DNA of 64,000 nucleotides from an uncultured Verrucomicrobiota bacterium (GTDB lineage: Bacteria; Verrucomicrobiota; Verrucomicrobiia; Limisphaerales; UBA1412): positions 1 through 64,000 of the forward strand of contig CALXMK010000015.1 in NCBI GenBank assembly GCA_944389455.1, read 5' to 3'. A program made the position numbers and the translations under genes. The first letter of the stretch is position 1; each line of letters starts with the position of its first letter. Positions 37,752 to 46,356 of the stretch are shown here, piece by piece. The notes below the pieces were generated by a model. It saw nothing but the letters and a program-made list of their open reading frames with translations. It searched no databases and had not been told where the DNA came from.

Positions 37752-39248
37752 CTAAGATTTGCGAAGTTTTTTGAGTTCGTCAAATCGAGCAATTCCCTCT
37801 GCCCATGCAGAATTAGCTGTCGGTTCAAAGGTACGAACAATGCTGGAGGCGCGGACAGCTTCGCGCAGATCGGCCAGACTGGAGAGTTCTCCGTCGGCGC
37901 GAGCCTGAGTGAGGAGGTTGCCGATAACGGTCCCTTCTACGGGACCTGTCATAACCGGAATTCCACATAAATCTGCTGTCATTTGATTGAGAAGAATATC
38001 TTTGGAGCCTCCTCCGACAATGTGAAGAACTTCTATTTTCTCGCCGGTTAGATCGTTGAGAGAGAGCATTGTTTCGCGATATTTTAGAGCAAGGCTTTCG
38101 CGGGCGCAGCGCATTAGTTCGCCTTCCGTTTCAGGGATAGGCTGATTGGTTTGAGCGCAGTATTCTCTCATAGCAGTGGGCATATCAGCCGGATTGAGGA
38201 ATCGATTATCATCCGGATCGATAATCGAGCGGAGCGGAGCGGATTTGGAAGCCATTTGCTCCAATTCGGCGTAAGAATAATTCTTGCCTTGGCGTTCAAA
38301 TGATTTTTTGCTCTGCTGAATGAGCCACATTCCCATGATGTTCTTGAGAAGACGGTAAGTATCGTCTACACCTCCCTCATTGGTCATATTGTAGGCCAGC
38401 GTCTGAGGAGTCAAAGATGCTTTTTGGATTTCTGCACCCATTAGGGACCAAGTTCCTGAGCTAAGATAAGCCCAGTTGGCAGAACCGGTTCGTCTGGTTG
38501 GGATAGCGGCAACGGCTGCGCCGGTATCATGCGTAGGCGGAGCGATTACTTTAATCTTACCCAGCCCGGTTTTTGCACAGAGATTATCTCTTAATGAGCC
38601 TAATGAGCTTCCTGGCTTAACAATAGAGGGAAGAAAATGGCTGGGAATTCCAAGTTTGTTCAAAAGTCCTTTACTCCAATTCCGTTCAACCGCGTTGACA
38701 AATTGGGTGGTGGTTGCATTTGTAAATTCAACCACTTTAGAACCGCACAGACACCAGTGAAGGAAATCTGGCATCATGAGGAAGGTTTGTGCCTTATCCA
38801 GAATAGCCGGACAATGTTTCTTCCAAGCATAAAGCTGGTATAGAGAGTTAAATTGCATGAATTGCAGTCCCGTTTCTGCGAAAATATCAGCTTTGGGGAC
38901 GATCTGGAAGACTTCTTCCATGAGCCCATTGGTGCGGTCATCCCTATAGTGATAGGGTTGTCCCAGGATTTCTTCTTCTTTGTTGAGGAGGACGAAGTCT
39001 ACTCCCCATGTATCGGCTCCGATGGAGATGATATCATTACCAAATTTCCTGGCAGCAATCGCCATGCCGGTTTGAATTTCGGACCAAAGTCCCATGATGT
39101 TCCAACGAATGGAGTTTCCCAGGAGAACTGGTCCGTTGCCAAAACGGTGTATTTCTTCCAGTGTAAGTTTAGAGCCATCCCAGAGGCCGGCGATTAATCG
39201 GCCGCTTTCGGCACCCAGATCAATTCCTAAATAGACTTTTTGTTTCAT
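37752..39248 (-). CDS. rhaB: Rhamnulokinase
   Basis: This 498-residue FGGY-family kinase phosphorylates L-rhamnulose to L-rhamnulose 1-phosphate. It shows the N-terminal phosphate motif YLGIDLGAESGR, the sugar-binding GADTWGVDF, the region PPTHDTGAAVAAIP with YLSSGTWSLMG, and the C-terminal adenosine motif HIVGGGSKD. ATG 39248 begins the kinase fold; the frame is open upstream into rhaT, but those residues are not conserved. It starts 28 bases after rhaT, is the last gene of the operon and is followed by a strong terminator. No rhamnulose-1-phosphate aldolase (rhaD) is in the window. Confidence 0.93.
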   Translation of the reverse strand: MKQKVYLGIDLGAESGRLIAGLWDGSKLTLEEIHRFGNGPVLLGNSIRWNIMGLWSEIQTGMAIAARKFGNDIISIGADTWGVDFVLLNKEEEILGQPYHYRDDRTNGLMEEVFQIVPKADIFAETGLQFMQFNSLYQLYAWKKHCPAILDKAQTFLMMPDFLHWCLCGSKVVEFTNATTTQFVNAVERNWSKGLLNKLGIPSHFLPSIVKPGSSLGSLRDNLCAKTGLGKIKVIAPPTHDTGAAVAAIPTRRTGSANWAYLSSGTWSLMGAEIQKASLTPQTLAYNMTNEGGVDDTYRLLKNIMGMWLIQQSKKSFERQGKNYSYAELEQMASKSAPLRSIIDPDDNRFLNPADMPTAMREYCAQTNQPIPETEGELMRCARESLALKYRETMLSLNDLTGEKIEVLHIVGGGSKDILLNQMTADLCGIPVMTGPVEGTVIGNLLTQARADGELSSLADLREAVRASSIVRTFEPTANSAWAEGIARFDELKKLRKS

Positions 39249-39276
39249 AAAAGTGTCTTTTATCTCTTTTAATGAG

Positions 39277-40569
39277 TTAATTTGCAGAGGGTCTATCCGC
39301 ACTGGGGCCAGGTTGAGAGCCGGAAACTTCTATTGGAGAAGGTGGGATAGGCGCGTTGGTTAGAGAAGGATTGTTAGTAAGAATTACTGTGGTATTTTTC
39401 AGAGATTCAGCAGCATTTTGAATGTTTGTTTGGACTTCTTCAATGTCGCTTACTAAGTCTGTCACTACTTGGTCTATGGAATCCGCGTTAGATTGCTGTT
39501 GTACGGCGGGAAGCTGTTTTTTGAGGTAACCGCTCCATCCGGTAATAACGGAGGAGCCGAGCAGTACCAGAATGCCAATGGCCAAGAGGACCTTTGTACG
39601 TGAGCCGGTTCCTTTCCATTCCCCGAGGAGAATTCCAAGAATGGTAGAGAAAAGAATAGAAGAAGCCATCAGAACGGCCCATCCGACATAGGCTAGATCT
39701 CCCATGGAAGGCTCGCCTGTTTTATTACAGACAAATTGCATGACCCAGATGGCGCCAGCGATAGCGGCGAAGATGATGTTGCCGATCAAAGGGGCCTTAG
39801 GGTTAGTGTAATCACTGAGAGTTTTATTCTTGATATTGAGGCAGATGCACCAGATACCGTTAACAGTAAATCCTCCTAGAAGAACAACTACCAGAACGGG
39901 CATTCCCTGCCATGTAACAGAGGTGCCTCCATCAAGTGCTAGCTGTTGGATTTGGGAGCCGCTATTGAGACCAAATGCCATGCCGGCACTCATTAGACCA
40001 GAGAAAAGAGCGGCAAAAATTCCCTTCTTAAAATTGTATTCGGCAACTGCTTTTTTCTTCTCTTCTTCGGGAAGTTCTTTTTCTTTGGAGATGCCCGCTC
40101 CGCCAATGAGAACGATTCCTACTACGGAGACAACGACTCCAAAGAGAGCCATTTGCGCGCTGGCATCAGCGGTCAAAGCGTCAATTTGTCCTTTGAAAAT
40201 AGGAGGAAGGAGTGTGCCGGCAGCCGAACAGATGCCGCAGCCTAGTGCTAATCCTAAGCCCACACCCAAATAACGAATCATCAATCCCCAGGTAAGCCCT
40301 CCGAATCCCCACATGGCTCCGAAAATATAGCAGAAGAAAAGTTCTTTGCCGGGAGCATTACTCAGAACGGAAATAACATTGGGAGAGGTGATAAAGGTGA
40401 GGATCCAGGGAACGATTACAAGACCGAAGAGAGCGTACACAAACCAGTAGCTTTCCCAGGCCCATTGGGTGACTTTTTTAAATGGCAGATAGAACACGGC
40501 ACCTGCCAAACCTCCCAGCATGAAGATAATAATTCCCAATGCCGGGTTTACACTTACAGCAGTATCCAT
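39277..40569 (-). CDS. rhaT: L-rhamnose-proton symporter, RhaT-like, with C-terminal extension
   Basis: This 430-residue protein has about ten membrane helices. The pattern YWFVYALFGLVIVPWILTF and the MWGFGGLTWGL segment are characteristic of RhaT, which imports L-rhamnose with protons. E. coli RhaT has about 344 residues; here roughly 70 extra residues follow the last helix. They are polar and partly helical (DSIDQVVTDLVSDIEEVQTN), then Pro/Ser/Asn-rich. A soluble tail of this kind is unusual. It lies between the isomerase and kinase genes of the same pathway, which strongly supports the substrate. Confidence 0.92.
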   Translation of the reverse strand: MDTAVSVNPALGIIIFMLGGLAGAVFYLPFKKVTQWAWESYWFVYALFGLVIVPWILTFITSPNVISVLSNAPGKELFFCYIFGAMWGFGGLTWGLMIRYLGVGLGLALGCGICSAAGTLLPPIFKGQIDALTADASAQMALFGVVVSVVGIVLIGGAGISKEKELPEEEKKKAVAEYNFKKGIFAALFSGLMSAGMAFGLNSGSQIQQLALDGGTSVTWQGMPVLVVVLLGGFTVNGIWCICLNIKNKTLSDYTNPKAPLIGNIIFAAIAGAIWVMQFVCNKTGEPSMGDLAYVGWAVLMASSILFSTILGILLGEWKGTGSRTKVLLAIGILVLLGSSVITGWSGYLKKQLPAVQQQSNADSIDQVVTDLVSDIEEVQTNIQNAAESLKNTTVILTNNPSLTNAPIPPSPIEVSGSQPGPSADRPSAN

Positions 40570-40638
40570 AAAATAGTTTATCTCAATTGATTAGGGTTAA
40601 AAAAGGTAGAGTTGAGGCCGGAGAGGCCTTTTAAAATT

Positions 40639-40670
40639 GGGAAGCCCTCCCCGTGAAGGGAGGGACTTCC
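40639..40670 (-). terminator. Intercistronic hairpin between rhaA and rhaT
   Basis: On the minus strand GGAAG(T)CCCTCCC pairs with GGGAGGG(C)TTCC, followed by CAATTTTAAAAGG. The T-run is weak, so it may be a partial terminator or an mRNA-stability element giving more rhaA than rhaT-rhaB. A second, shorter GC hairpin (AGGCC/GGCCT, 40615-40629) follows. Confidence 0.5.
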
Positions 40671-40686
40671 TCTAATTTAGAATCTG

Positions 40687-41940
40687 TTATCTTTTAGAGA
40701 GAACTTCTTTTTCGTATTTTTTCACTTCATCCAGCCAGGCAATACCTACAGGAACGTTCTTGGTTTGGCAATAGTAATCCCATACAGCGGCATAAGGAAG
40801 AGTTTTAAGTTCTTCCATCAGAGCCAGGCGAGAGGTGTAGTCACCACTCATTTCATAATCGCAGAGCTTTTTATAGGGCTCCAGCATTGCCAACATGAGA
40901 GCCTTAATCATATTGCGGGTACCGATTGTCCAAGCAGCCAAACGATTGATACTGGCGTCAAAGAAATCCAATCCTATATGGGTACGTCCAAGATAATTAC
41001 CGCGAACAAGTTCTTGGGCGATAGCTTGGAGATCGTCATTGAGAATAACCACATGATCGCTATCCCAGCGGACTCCGCGGCTGACATGCAGTAGAATTTC
41101 ATCTACAAAAGGAAAAATACTGGTGATTTTATCAGCAATGGTTTCCGTTGGATGATAGTGGCCGCTGTCCAAAGTGACAAGTTTGTTATGCTTGACGGCG
41201 TAAGCCAAGTAGAACTCGTGAGAGCCAACCGTGAAGCTTTCCAAACCCATGCCAAAGAGTTTGCCTTCAATAGCATCTAGGTGATATTTTGTATCTATCT
41301 CTTTAGCAAAGATTTTGTCAAGAGAATTAACAAGAAGTTCACGGAAATATTTGCGATTGGCAGGAGTATCCTTCATTCCATCGGGAATCCAGACATTAGT
41401 GACCGTGGCAGATCCCAGAGCTTTGCCAAAGGCTGCGCCTATTTCACGGCAGGCGATACCATGTTCAATCCAAAAATTGCGGATACCTTCATCCGGATGA
41501 GTCAAGGTTAATCCATCTGCGGCTTTAGGGTGTGCGAAGAAGGTTGGATTGAAATCTAAACCGATTTGCAGTCCTTTAGCCCAGTCAATCCAGGTTTGAA
41601 AATGCTCGGGAGCAATCTGATTTCGTTCAACTTTTTTATCCGTATCAATATAGCAGGCATGAAGATTGAAACGGTGTTTGCCGGGAATAAGTGAGAAAGC
41701 TTTTTCGGCGTCAGCTCTCAATTCATCGGGGGTTCTTGCTTTACCGGGATAGTTTCCTGTGACAGCTAACCCTCCACCGATGGCATCTGCTTTAGATTCA
41801 AATCCGCATACGTCATCACCCTGCCAGCAGTGAAGGGAGATGGCTACAGATTCTAGTTTTTTTAAGACCGCATCGGTATCTACTCCAAAAGCAGCGTATT
41901 GCTCTTTTGCCAGTTTATAAGCATTATCAATTTGTGACAT
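40687..41940 (-). CDS. rhaA: L-rhamnose isomerase
   Basis: This 417-residue TIM-barrel isomerase converts L-rhamnose to L-rhamnulose. It matches the E. coli RhaA type in length and in [23 protein letters not shown], the metal-binding stretch [11 protein letters not shown] and the [16 protein letters not shown] segment. It is the first gene of the operon. It is divergent from a Sel1 lipoprotein gene across a 400-base regulatory region, but I see no adjacent rhamnose regulator gene. Confidence 0.95.
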   Translation of the reverse strand: MSQIDNAYKLAKEQYAAFGVDTDAVLKKLESVAISLHCWQGDDVCGFESKADAIGGGLAVTGNYPGKARTPDELRADAEKAFSLIPGKHRFNLHACYIDTDKKVERNQIAPEHFQTWIDWAKGLQIGLDFNPTFFAHPKAADGLTLTHPDEGIRNFWIEHGIACREIGAAFGKALGSATVTNVWIPDGMKDTPANRKYFRELLVNSLDKIFAKEIDTKYHLDAIEGKLFGMGLESFTVGSHEFYLAYAVKHNKLVTLDSGHYHPTETIADKITSIFPFVDEILLHVSRGVRWDSDHVVILNDDLQAIAQELVRGNYLGRTHIGLDFFDASINRLAAWTIGTRNMIKALMLAMLEPYKKLCDYEMSGDYTSRLALMEELKTLPYAAVWDYYCQTKNVPVGIAWLDEVKKYEKEVLSKR

Positions 41941-42163
41941 AAAATAAATGCGCTGAAATTATTTTTAATTTTTTCGACATTTCCTGCAAGTGAAAATAGA
42001 GAGTAAAACGAGAATTTTTAGTATCCTTTGAAAGAAAATGATAGATTTTCCATTTTTGGGAGATGACAAAAAAGAGAAATGGAGTGAGTTTGGATTTGAG
42101 CTCAATTGTAAAGGTTAGTATTGCGTTGAAGTGATTTAAAAGAATTCTCTTTTACTAAGGCTA

Positions 42164-42191
42164 TTGACATTTTTTTGATACAGAGTAATAT
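42164..42191 (+). promoter_or_regulatory. Sigma-70-type promoter
   Basis: TTGACA (42164-42169) and TAATAT (42186-42191) with a 16-base spacer. Transcription would begin near 42198, giving a leader of about 150 bases before the lipoprotein gene. Confidence 0.72.
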
Positions 42192-42198
42192 CAAGAAA

Positions 42199-42217
42199 GT
42201 ATTTCTTTAAGAAATAC
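42199..42217. promoter_or_regulatory. Perfect palindrome at the predicted transcription start
   Basis: GTATTTCTT and AAGAAATAC (9+1+9) are exact inverted repeats beginning at about +1 of the promoter. The position suits a repressor operator; as RNA it would form a 5' end hairpin. Confidence 0.5.
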
Positions 42218-42230
42218 GTGACTGAGTTTG

Positions 42231-42297
42231 GCTCGGTTCCTATGCATTTCTTCAGAGGGGTTCCTCACCCCCACCTCCTTGGTGTATAGAGCCGAGC
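42231..42297 (+). ncRNA. Structured leader RNA or small RNA, family not recognised
   Basis: Nested pairing: GCTCGG (42231-42236) with CCGAGC (42292-42297), then CTATGCA (42240-42246) with TGTATAG (42283-42289, one wobble), then GGGG (42257-42260) with CCCC (42268-42271) around a 7-base loop. I do not recognise it as a tRNA, SRP RNA, 6S RNA or a riboswitch class. It could be a cis-acting leader of the lipoprotein gene. Confidence 0.45.
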
Positions 42298-42350
42298 TTC
42301 ATTTATAAAGTTTTCTTGCAGAAGTACTCATATTGTGGCAAAATAATTTT

Positions 42351-43616
42351 ATGTTTTGGTGCAGAAGCAGCAGATTAACAGGAGTATTTATAATCACTCT
42401 TTTATGTGGTTTGGTTTTATCTGGTTGTAAAAAGGAGCCTGAACAATTGGAGCCCTCGACCAGTGATACTAATATAATTTCTTCTAATCAGGTATCGGAA
42501 GCTCCTTCTGAAGTTTCTCAAATTGGGGAGGTTTCTAATTCGGAAAAGTCATTAGATTCGGAAAAGAACCTTCCTTCTCAGTCTGAGCAGAAACCTGAGA
42601 GTGAGAATCAAGTTCCGGAGACGGAGGTGGCTGATTCCGAGACAAAAGGCCCGGCCTCAGAGGAGCAATTGATTGCGGAGAGAGCAGAGATAGAAGAGTT
42701 GTTTCTCCGCGGAATAATGGCTTATAAAGGGGATGGTGAACCAAAAGATAATGTGAAGGCTCGGAAATACTTTGAACAGGCAGCGGAAAAGGGACACGAG
42801 CAGGCGTTAATCAACTTGGGTGCTTTGTGTCTTTTGGGAATTGGTGGAGAGACAAATAATCTCAAAGGGGTAGAGTGTTATGAAAAGGCAGCTGATATGG
42901 GGAACGCAGATGCAGCCTTCAGTTTAGCGTATCTTTATGCTAAGGGGATTGGTGTTGAGAGAGACATGAAGAAATCAGCTCAATACACGCTTGAGGCTTC
43001 CAAAGCAGGTATTCCAGAGGCTGTGTATCAGATGGGAACTCTTTATGCTTCAGGAAAAGGAGTGGAAAAGGATGACGCTAAGGCGTTTGCTTGTTTTAAA
43101 GAAACAGCCGAGCAGGGATACGTTCAAGCTCAGTCAAATTTAGGATACTATTATGTAAATGGACTTGGAACAGAGGCTAATCCTAAAGAGGGCGAGAAAT
43201 GGTTTCTTAAGGCTGCTCAGCAGGGATATTCTACGGCACAATTTAATTTAGGTATTTTTTATGCCAACGGCAAAGGAGGAGAGACAAATCTGGCAGAGGC
43301 TTACAAGTGGTGTACATTGGCTGCCTGGCAAGGGGATAAGGATGCAGCCTATAAGAGGAATGCCTTGCTGGTAGAAATGTCTCCGAAGCAGATTTCCGAC
43401 GGAGTTCGTGGTGCTTCTAACTTTGTTCTGGAAAAAGCGAAAGAACTGCGTTCGGAAGGTATTTTTCTGATAGATCCAAAGGAAATCAAGCCGATTGTTA
43501 TTCAGACAAATGAGGTTTCAGAGAATAGAAAAGTATTGGAAGAGATTTTGCCAACGCATGTGAAACCTGTCTTGGAAAATCCTCAGGAGCCGGTAAAGGC
43601 AAAGGATTTTGAATAA
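42351..43616 (+). CDS. Lipoprotein with Sel1-like repeats
   Basis: This is an exported lipoprotein of about 421 residues. The signal peptide ends in a lipobox, VLSGC, followed by a Ser/Glu/Asn-rich low-complexity linker of about 90 residues. At least six Sel1-like repeats then follow (for example KARKYFEQAAEKGHEQALIN, AAFSLAYLYAKGIGVERD, AQFNLGIFYANGKGGETN), each forming a helical hairpin for protein-protein contacts. An unrelated charged C-terminus ends at KDFE. I use ATG 42351; an in-frame TTG at 42333 would add six residues and neither has a good ribosome binding site. Its transcript appears to carry a structured leader. The interaction partner is unknown. Confidence 0.8.
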   Translation: MFWCRSSRLTGVFIITLLCGLVLSGCKKEPEQLEPSTSDTNIISSNQVSEAPSEVSQIGEVSNSEKSLDSEKNLPSQSEQKPESENQVPETEVADSETKGPASEEQLIAERAEIEELFLRGIMAYKGDGEPKDNVKARKYFEQAAEKGHEQALINLGALCLLGIGGETNNLKGVECYEKAADMGNADAAFSLAYLYAKGIGVERDMKKSAQYTLEASKAGIPEAVYQMGTLYASGKGVEKDDAKAFACFKETAEQGYVQAQSNLGYYYVNGLGTEANPKEGEKWFLKAAQQGYSTAQFNLGIFYANGKGGETNLAEAYKWCTLAAWQGDKDAAYKRNALLVEMSPKQISDGVRGASNFVLEKAKELRSEGIFLIDPKEIKPIVIQTNEVSENRKVLEEILPTHVKPVLENPQEPVKAKDFE

Positions 43617-43696
43617 TCGTAGAATAAGGATTCAAGGAAGAGCTCCTATATAATGGAAGATGTCTTGCCAAATTTTGTCAAAAGAGGTATAGATAT

Positions 43697-44197
43697 TTGA
43701 AAATGAGTTGTGAGGAGAAGATAATTCCTCTGAGTCAGTTAAAGAGTTGGCGACGGAAGCTCAGGGAGAGCGGAGCACGGCTGGCCGTGACGAATGGCTG
43801 TTTCGATATTCTCCATGCCGGACATGTGCTTTATCTGGAGAGAGCGCGGCAAGAGGCAGATTTCCTCTTAGTGGGATTGGATAGCGATATCTCCGTTCGA
43901 GCTTTGAAAGGGGAGGGGCGTCCAGTCAACAGTCAAAGAGAGCGGGCACTTGTTTTAGCCGGATTGGAATCGGTAAGTGCTGTATGTATTTTTGAGGGGA
44001 TTGGCGCTTTGGGTTTTTTAAAAGAGGTGATGCCGGATGTTTACGTTAAGGGCGGAGATTATACTTTGGAGACCATTGTGCAGGAGGAGAGACACTTTAT
44101 GGAATCCGCAGGGATTCGGATTGTACTCCCTCCGGGAGCTCCGGGATTGTCTACGACACGGATTTTAGAAAAGATTCATCGAAATTCGCTCCATTAG
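43697..44197 (+). CDS. RfaE2-like adenylyltransferase (D-glycero-beta-D-manno-heptose 1-phosphate adenylyltransferase type)
   Basis: This 166-residue cytidylyltransferase-like protein has the nucleotide-binding NGCFDILHAGHVLYL with the HAGH motif, a LVGLDSDISVRALKGEGRPVN segment, VYVKGGDYT and a C-terminal STTRILEKI. This matches the stand-alone second domain of HldE/RfaE, which activates heptose 1-phosphate with ATP to make ADP-heptose for the LPS inner core. The TTG at 43697 is 8-9 bases from AGAGG; the ATG two codons later (43703) is an alternative. A GT9 heptosyltransferase-like gene downstream supports a role in LPS synthesis. No kinase domain is fused. Confidence 0.85.
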   Translation: MKMSCEEKIIPLSQLKSWRRKLRESGARLAVTNGCFDILHAGHVLYLERARQEADFLLVGLDSDISVRALKGEGRPVNSQRERALVLAGLESVSAVCIFEGIGALGFLKEVMPDVYVKGGDYTLETIVQEERHFMESAGIRIVLPPGAPGLSTTRILEKIHRNSLH

Positions 44198-44268
44198 TAT
44201 TAATGGAATTGAAATGAAAAGGATAAATTATCTTTGTTAACAATTTTTAGAATAAAATTTATTGAGTT

Positions 44269-45144
44269 ATGAAAAAATTATTTTCGGTTATGGCTGCATT
44301 GTGTATTGCCTTTGCGGGAGTTCAATCAGCTTGGGCAGATAAAAGTCTTGAAAATAAGGCGTGCCGCAGTGTTCATTTGTGGTATGATGCTCCAGAAGGG
44401 GTTGCTTTTTTCACGGAAATGAAGGTTGAGCAATCCTATAAAGGATCCTATTTCATGGCGACCGGGTTCAATATGGGATATTATGGAATTCAGGAACTTT
44501 ATGATGGCAAAAAACTCCTGATTTTCAGTATCTGGGATCCTGTCGGACAGGGAGATCAGGTGAATCCTGATTCCGTGGAAGCTGAAAAGCGGGTCAAATT
44601 GCTCTATAAAGATGAGAAGGTGAGGGTAGGACGATTTGGCTATGAGGGGACAGGGGGACAGTCTTTCTATGATTATGATTGGAAAGTAGGAGAAACTTAT
44701 CGCTTTTGTGTCAGCGCGGTTCCTAATGGAGAGAGAACGGAGTATACAGGATGGTTTTTTGTTCCGGAGGAGAAGTCTTGGAAGAAATTAGTGACTTTTT
44801 CTACGATTACAGGTGGCAAATACCTGAGTGGATACTATTCATTTGTGGAAGATTTTCTTCGCAATGGGGTTTCCGCCAAACAGATGCGTCGAGCTTCTTA
44901 TGGAAACGGGTGGGTGCTGGATAAAAAGGGTCGTTGGCATGCGTTGACTCAGGCCCGTTTTACAGGAGACAGCAATCCGATGATGAATATTAATTCAGGA
45001 GTTAAGAATGAAAGATTTTATCTCCAAACCGGAGGTGAGACCGTCAATGATGATAATCCTCTCTGGGGAACTATGAATCGGGCTCCTGAAGGATTACCAC
45101 TTCCGGATTTTAACTTCAAGCCGGAGAGCAAAGAGGATAAATAG
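44269..45144 (+). CDS. Exported DUF3472 protein
   Basis: This 291-residue protein has a signal peptide (cleavage near SAWA). The rest fits DUF3472: GYYGIQELYDGKKLLIFSIWDP, the YDYDWKVGETYRFCV strand and GWFFVPEEKSWKKLVTFST. These proteins are predicted beta-sandwiches found mainly in Bacteroidota and PVC bacteria, often near glycan-processing genes; no activity is established to my knowledge. It ends 23 bases before the GT9 gene. Confidence 0.78.
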   Translation: MKKLFSVMAALCIAFAGVQSAWADKSLENKACRSVHLWYDAPEGVAFFTEMKVEQSYKGSYFMATGFNMGYYGIQELYDGKKLLIFSIWDPVGQGDQVNPDSVEAEKRVKLLYKDEKVRVGRFGYEGTGGQSFYDYDWKVGETYRFCVSAVPNGERTEYTGWFFVPEEKSWKKLVTFSTITGGKYLSGYYSFVEDFLRNGVSAKQMRRASYGNGWVLDKKGRWHALTQARFTGDSNPMMNINSGVKNERFYLQTGGETVNDDNPLWGTMNRAPEGLPLPDFNFKPESKEDK

Positions 45145-45167
45145 AGCGTTCTTAGGGTGCGATTATA

Positions 45168-46229
45168 TTGAAAGAAGCCTCTTCTTTTTTTAGTCAGACT
45201 TATCAAGCCCGGAAGATTGTCGTTGTAGACTTCGGTTTTTTGGGCGATACGGTTCATTTGATACCGGCACTTTGGGATTTACAGAGCAATTATCCTGAGG
45301 CGGAGCTGCATGTCGTGACCACAGAGGTGGGTGGGGAAGTATTAAAAATGGCTCCTTGTGTACAGAAGGTATGGACATATAAGCTGACTAATCCGAGTCC
45401 TCCTTGGTATAAGAGTTTGGGATTAGTTTGGCAGCTGAGAAAAGAGAAATTCGACGCACTTTTTAATTTCAGCGGTGCTGACAGAACTGTTTATTTGGGA
45501 GCAACATTGGGAGTAAAAAATAAGTTAACGCAGAGAACTCACAGATGGCATTTTTATAATCCGCTTTTAAGTCGTTACTGGGCGCCGGAGCACAATTCGG
45601 AAGATACACGGAGTGTTTATCAGCTTCGGAGACAAATGTTGAGGGCTGGCGGTCTGCATTTAGGACTTGATCGATTTGAGCTTCGAATTCCAGAGGAGAT
45701 TTACACGGAAGTGAGTGAATGGATTTGTGAGGGCGCTATTCATCTATCTCCCAACACGAGCAGCTTTTTCAAAGAATGGCCTGTTAATCGTTGGGCAGAG
45801 TTGATTCGGCTTATTTCCGCTCGTTGCCCAAGTGAGGTAATGCTGATGAGCTGTTCGGGAGCAGAGAGAGAGCAGGAGAGAGTTAATGCCATTGTTTCCA
45901 AAGCGAATTGCTCACAATTAAAACTTTTACCGCCAGGAATGAAGATTCTGCAATTGGCAGCTGTAATAAGCCGCTGCAAGCTTCATATAGGCGGTGATTC
46001 AGGTCCACTGCATTTGGCATGGGCTTTGAAGGTGCCGACAATTACGATTTGCCGCAATTATTCAGATATGGAACAGTGGATGCCTAAGGGCAAAGAGCAT
46101 GAAAGGCTTACTTGCAAGTGTTACTGTATGAATACTGCTAATCCGGAATGTGTTTTGAGGAAGGAATCACTTTGTCTGTCAGATATCAGTGCAGAAAAAG
46201 TATTTGAAGTTTTGATGAAAAAAATATAG
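45168..46229 (+). CDS. Glycosyltransferase family 9 (heptosyltransferase-like)
   Basis: This 353-residue GT-B enzyme shows the family 9 landmarks: IVVVDFGFLGDTVHLIPAL near the N-terminus (the GxLGD motif) and HIGGDSGPLHLAWAL near the C-terminus for ADP-heptose binding. It probably adds a heptose to the LPS core. The C-terminus has extra cysteines (CKCYCMNTANPEC), unusual for the family. It starts with TTG at 45168, with AGGGTG about 9 bases upstream; there is no nearby in-frame ATG. Context with the RfaE2-like gene supports the assignment. Confidence 0.85.
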   Translation: MKEASSFFSQTYQARKIVVVDFGFLGDTVHLIPALWDLQSNYPEAELHVVTTEVGGEVLKMAPCVQKVWTYKLTNPSPPWYKSLGLVWQLRKEKFDALFNFSGADRTVYLGATLGVKNKLTQRTHRWHFYNPLLSRYWAPEHNSEDTRSVYQLRRQMLRAGGLHLGLDRFELRIPEEIYTEVSEWICEGAIHLSPNTSSFFKEWPVNRWAELIRLISARCPSEVMLMSCSGAEREQERVNAIVSKANCSQLKLLPPGMKILQLAAVISRCKLHIGGDSGPLHLAWALKVPTITICRNYSDMEQWMPKGKEHERLTCKCYCMNTANPECVLRKESLCLSDISAEKVFEVLMKKI

Positions 46230-46356
46230 TTCCTTTTCTGTTCTTCTTATATGCTTGGTTGTTAGGAAAGGAGTTTATATAAAGTTGGTGTTTAATAGTT
46301 GACCGAAAAGAGTTATAATTGTATGCTCTTACGCAGATTGCGAAGCATGAAGCATT

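Larger units (their letters stand above)
41941..42350. other. Divergent regulatory region between rhaA and the Sel1 lipoprotein gene
   Basis: About 410 bases with no gene. The left half is AT-rich and should hold the rhaA promoter on the minus strand, though I cannot assign boxes. The right half holds a consensus-like plus-strand promoter, a perfect palindrome at the predicted transcription start and a structured RNA (separate entries). Confidence 0.6.

Noticed and set aside
42251-42280. T-arm-like stem-loop (GGGG, 7-base loop, CCCC) suggesting a tRNA or tmRNA end
   Set aside because: The loop lacks the TTCRA pattern, there is no anticodon arm or matching acceptor stem, and the region is too short for tmRNA.
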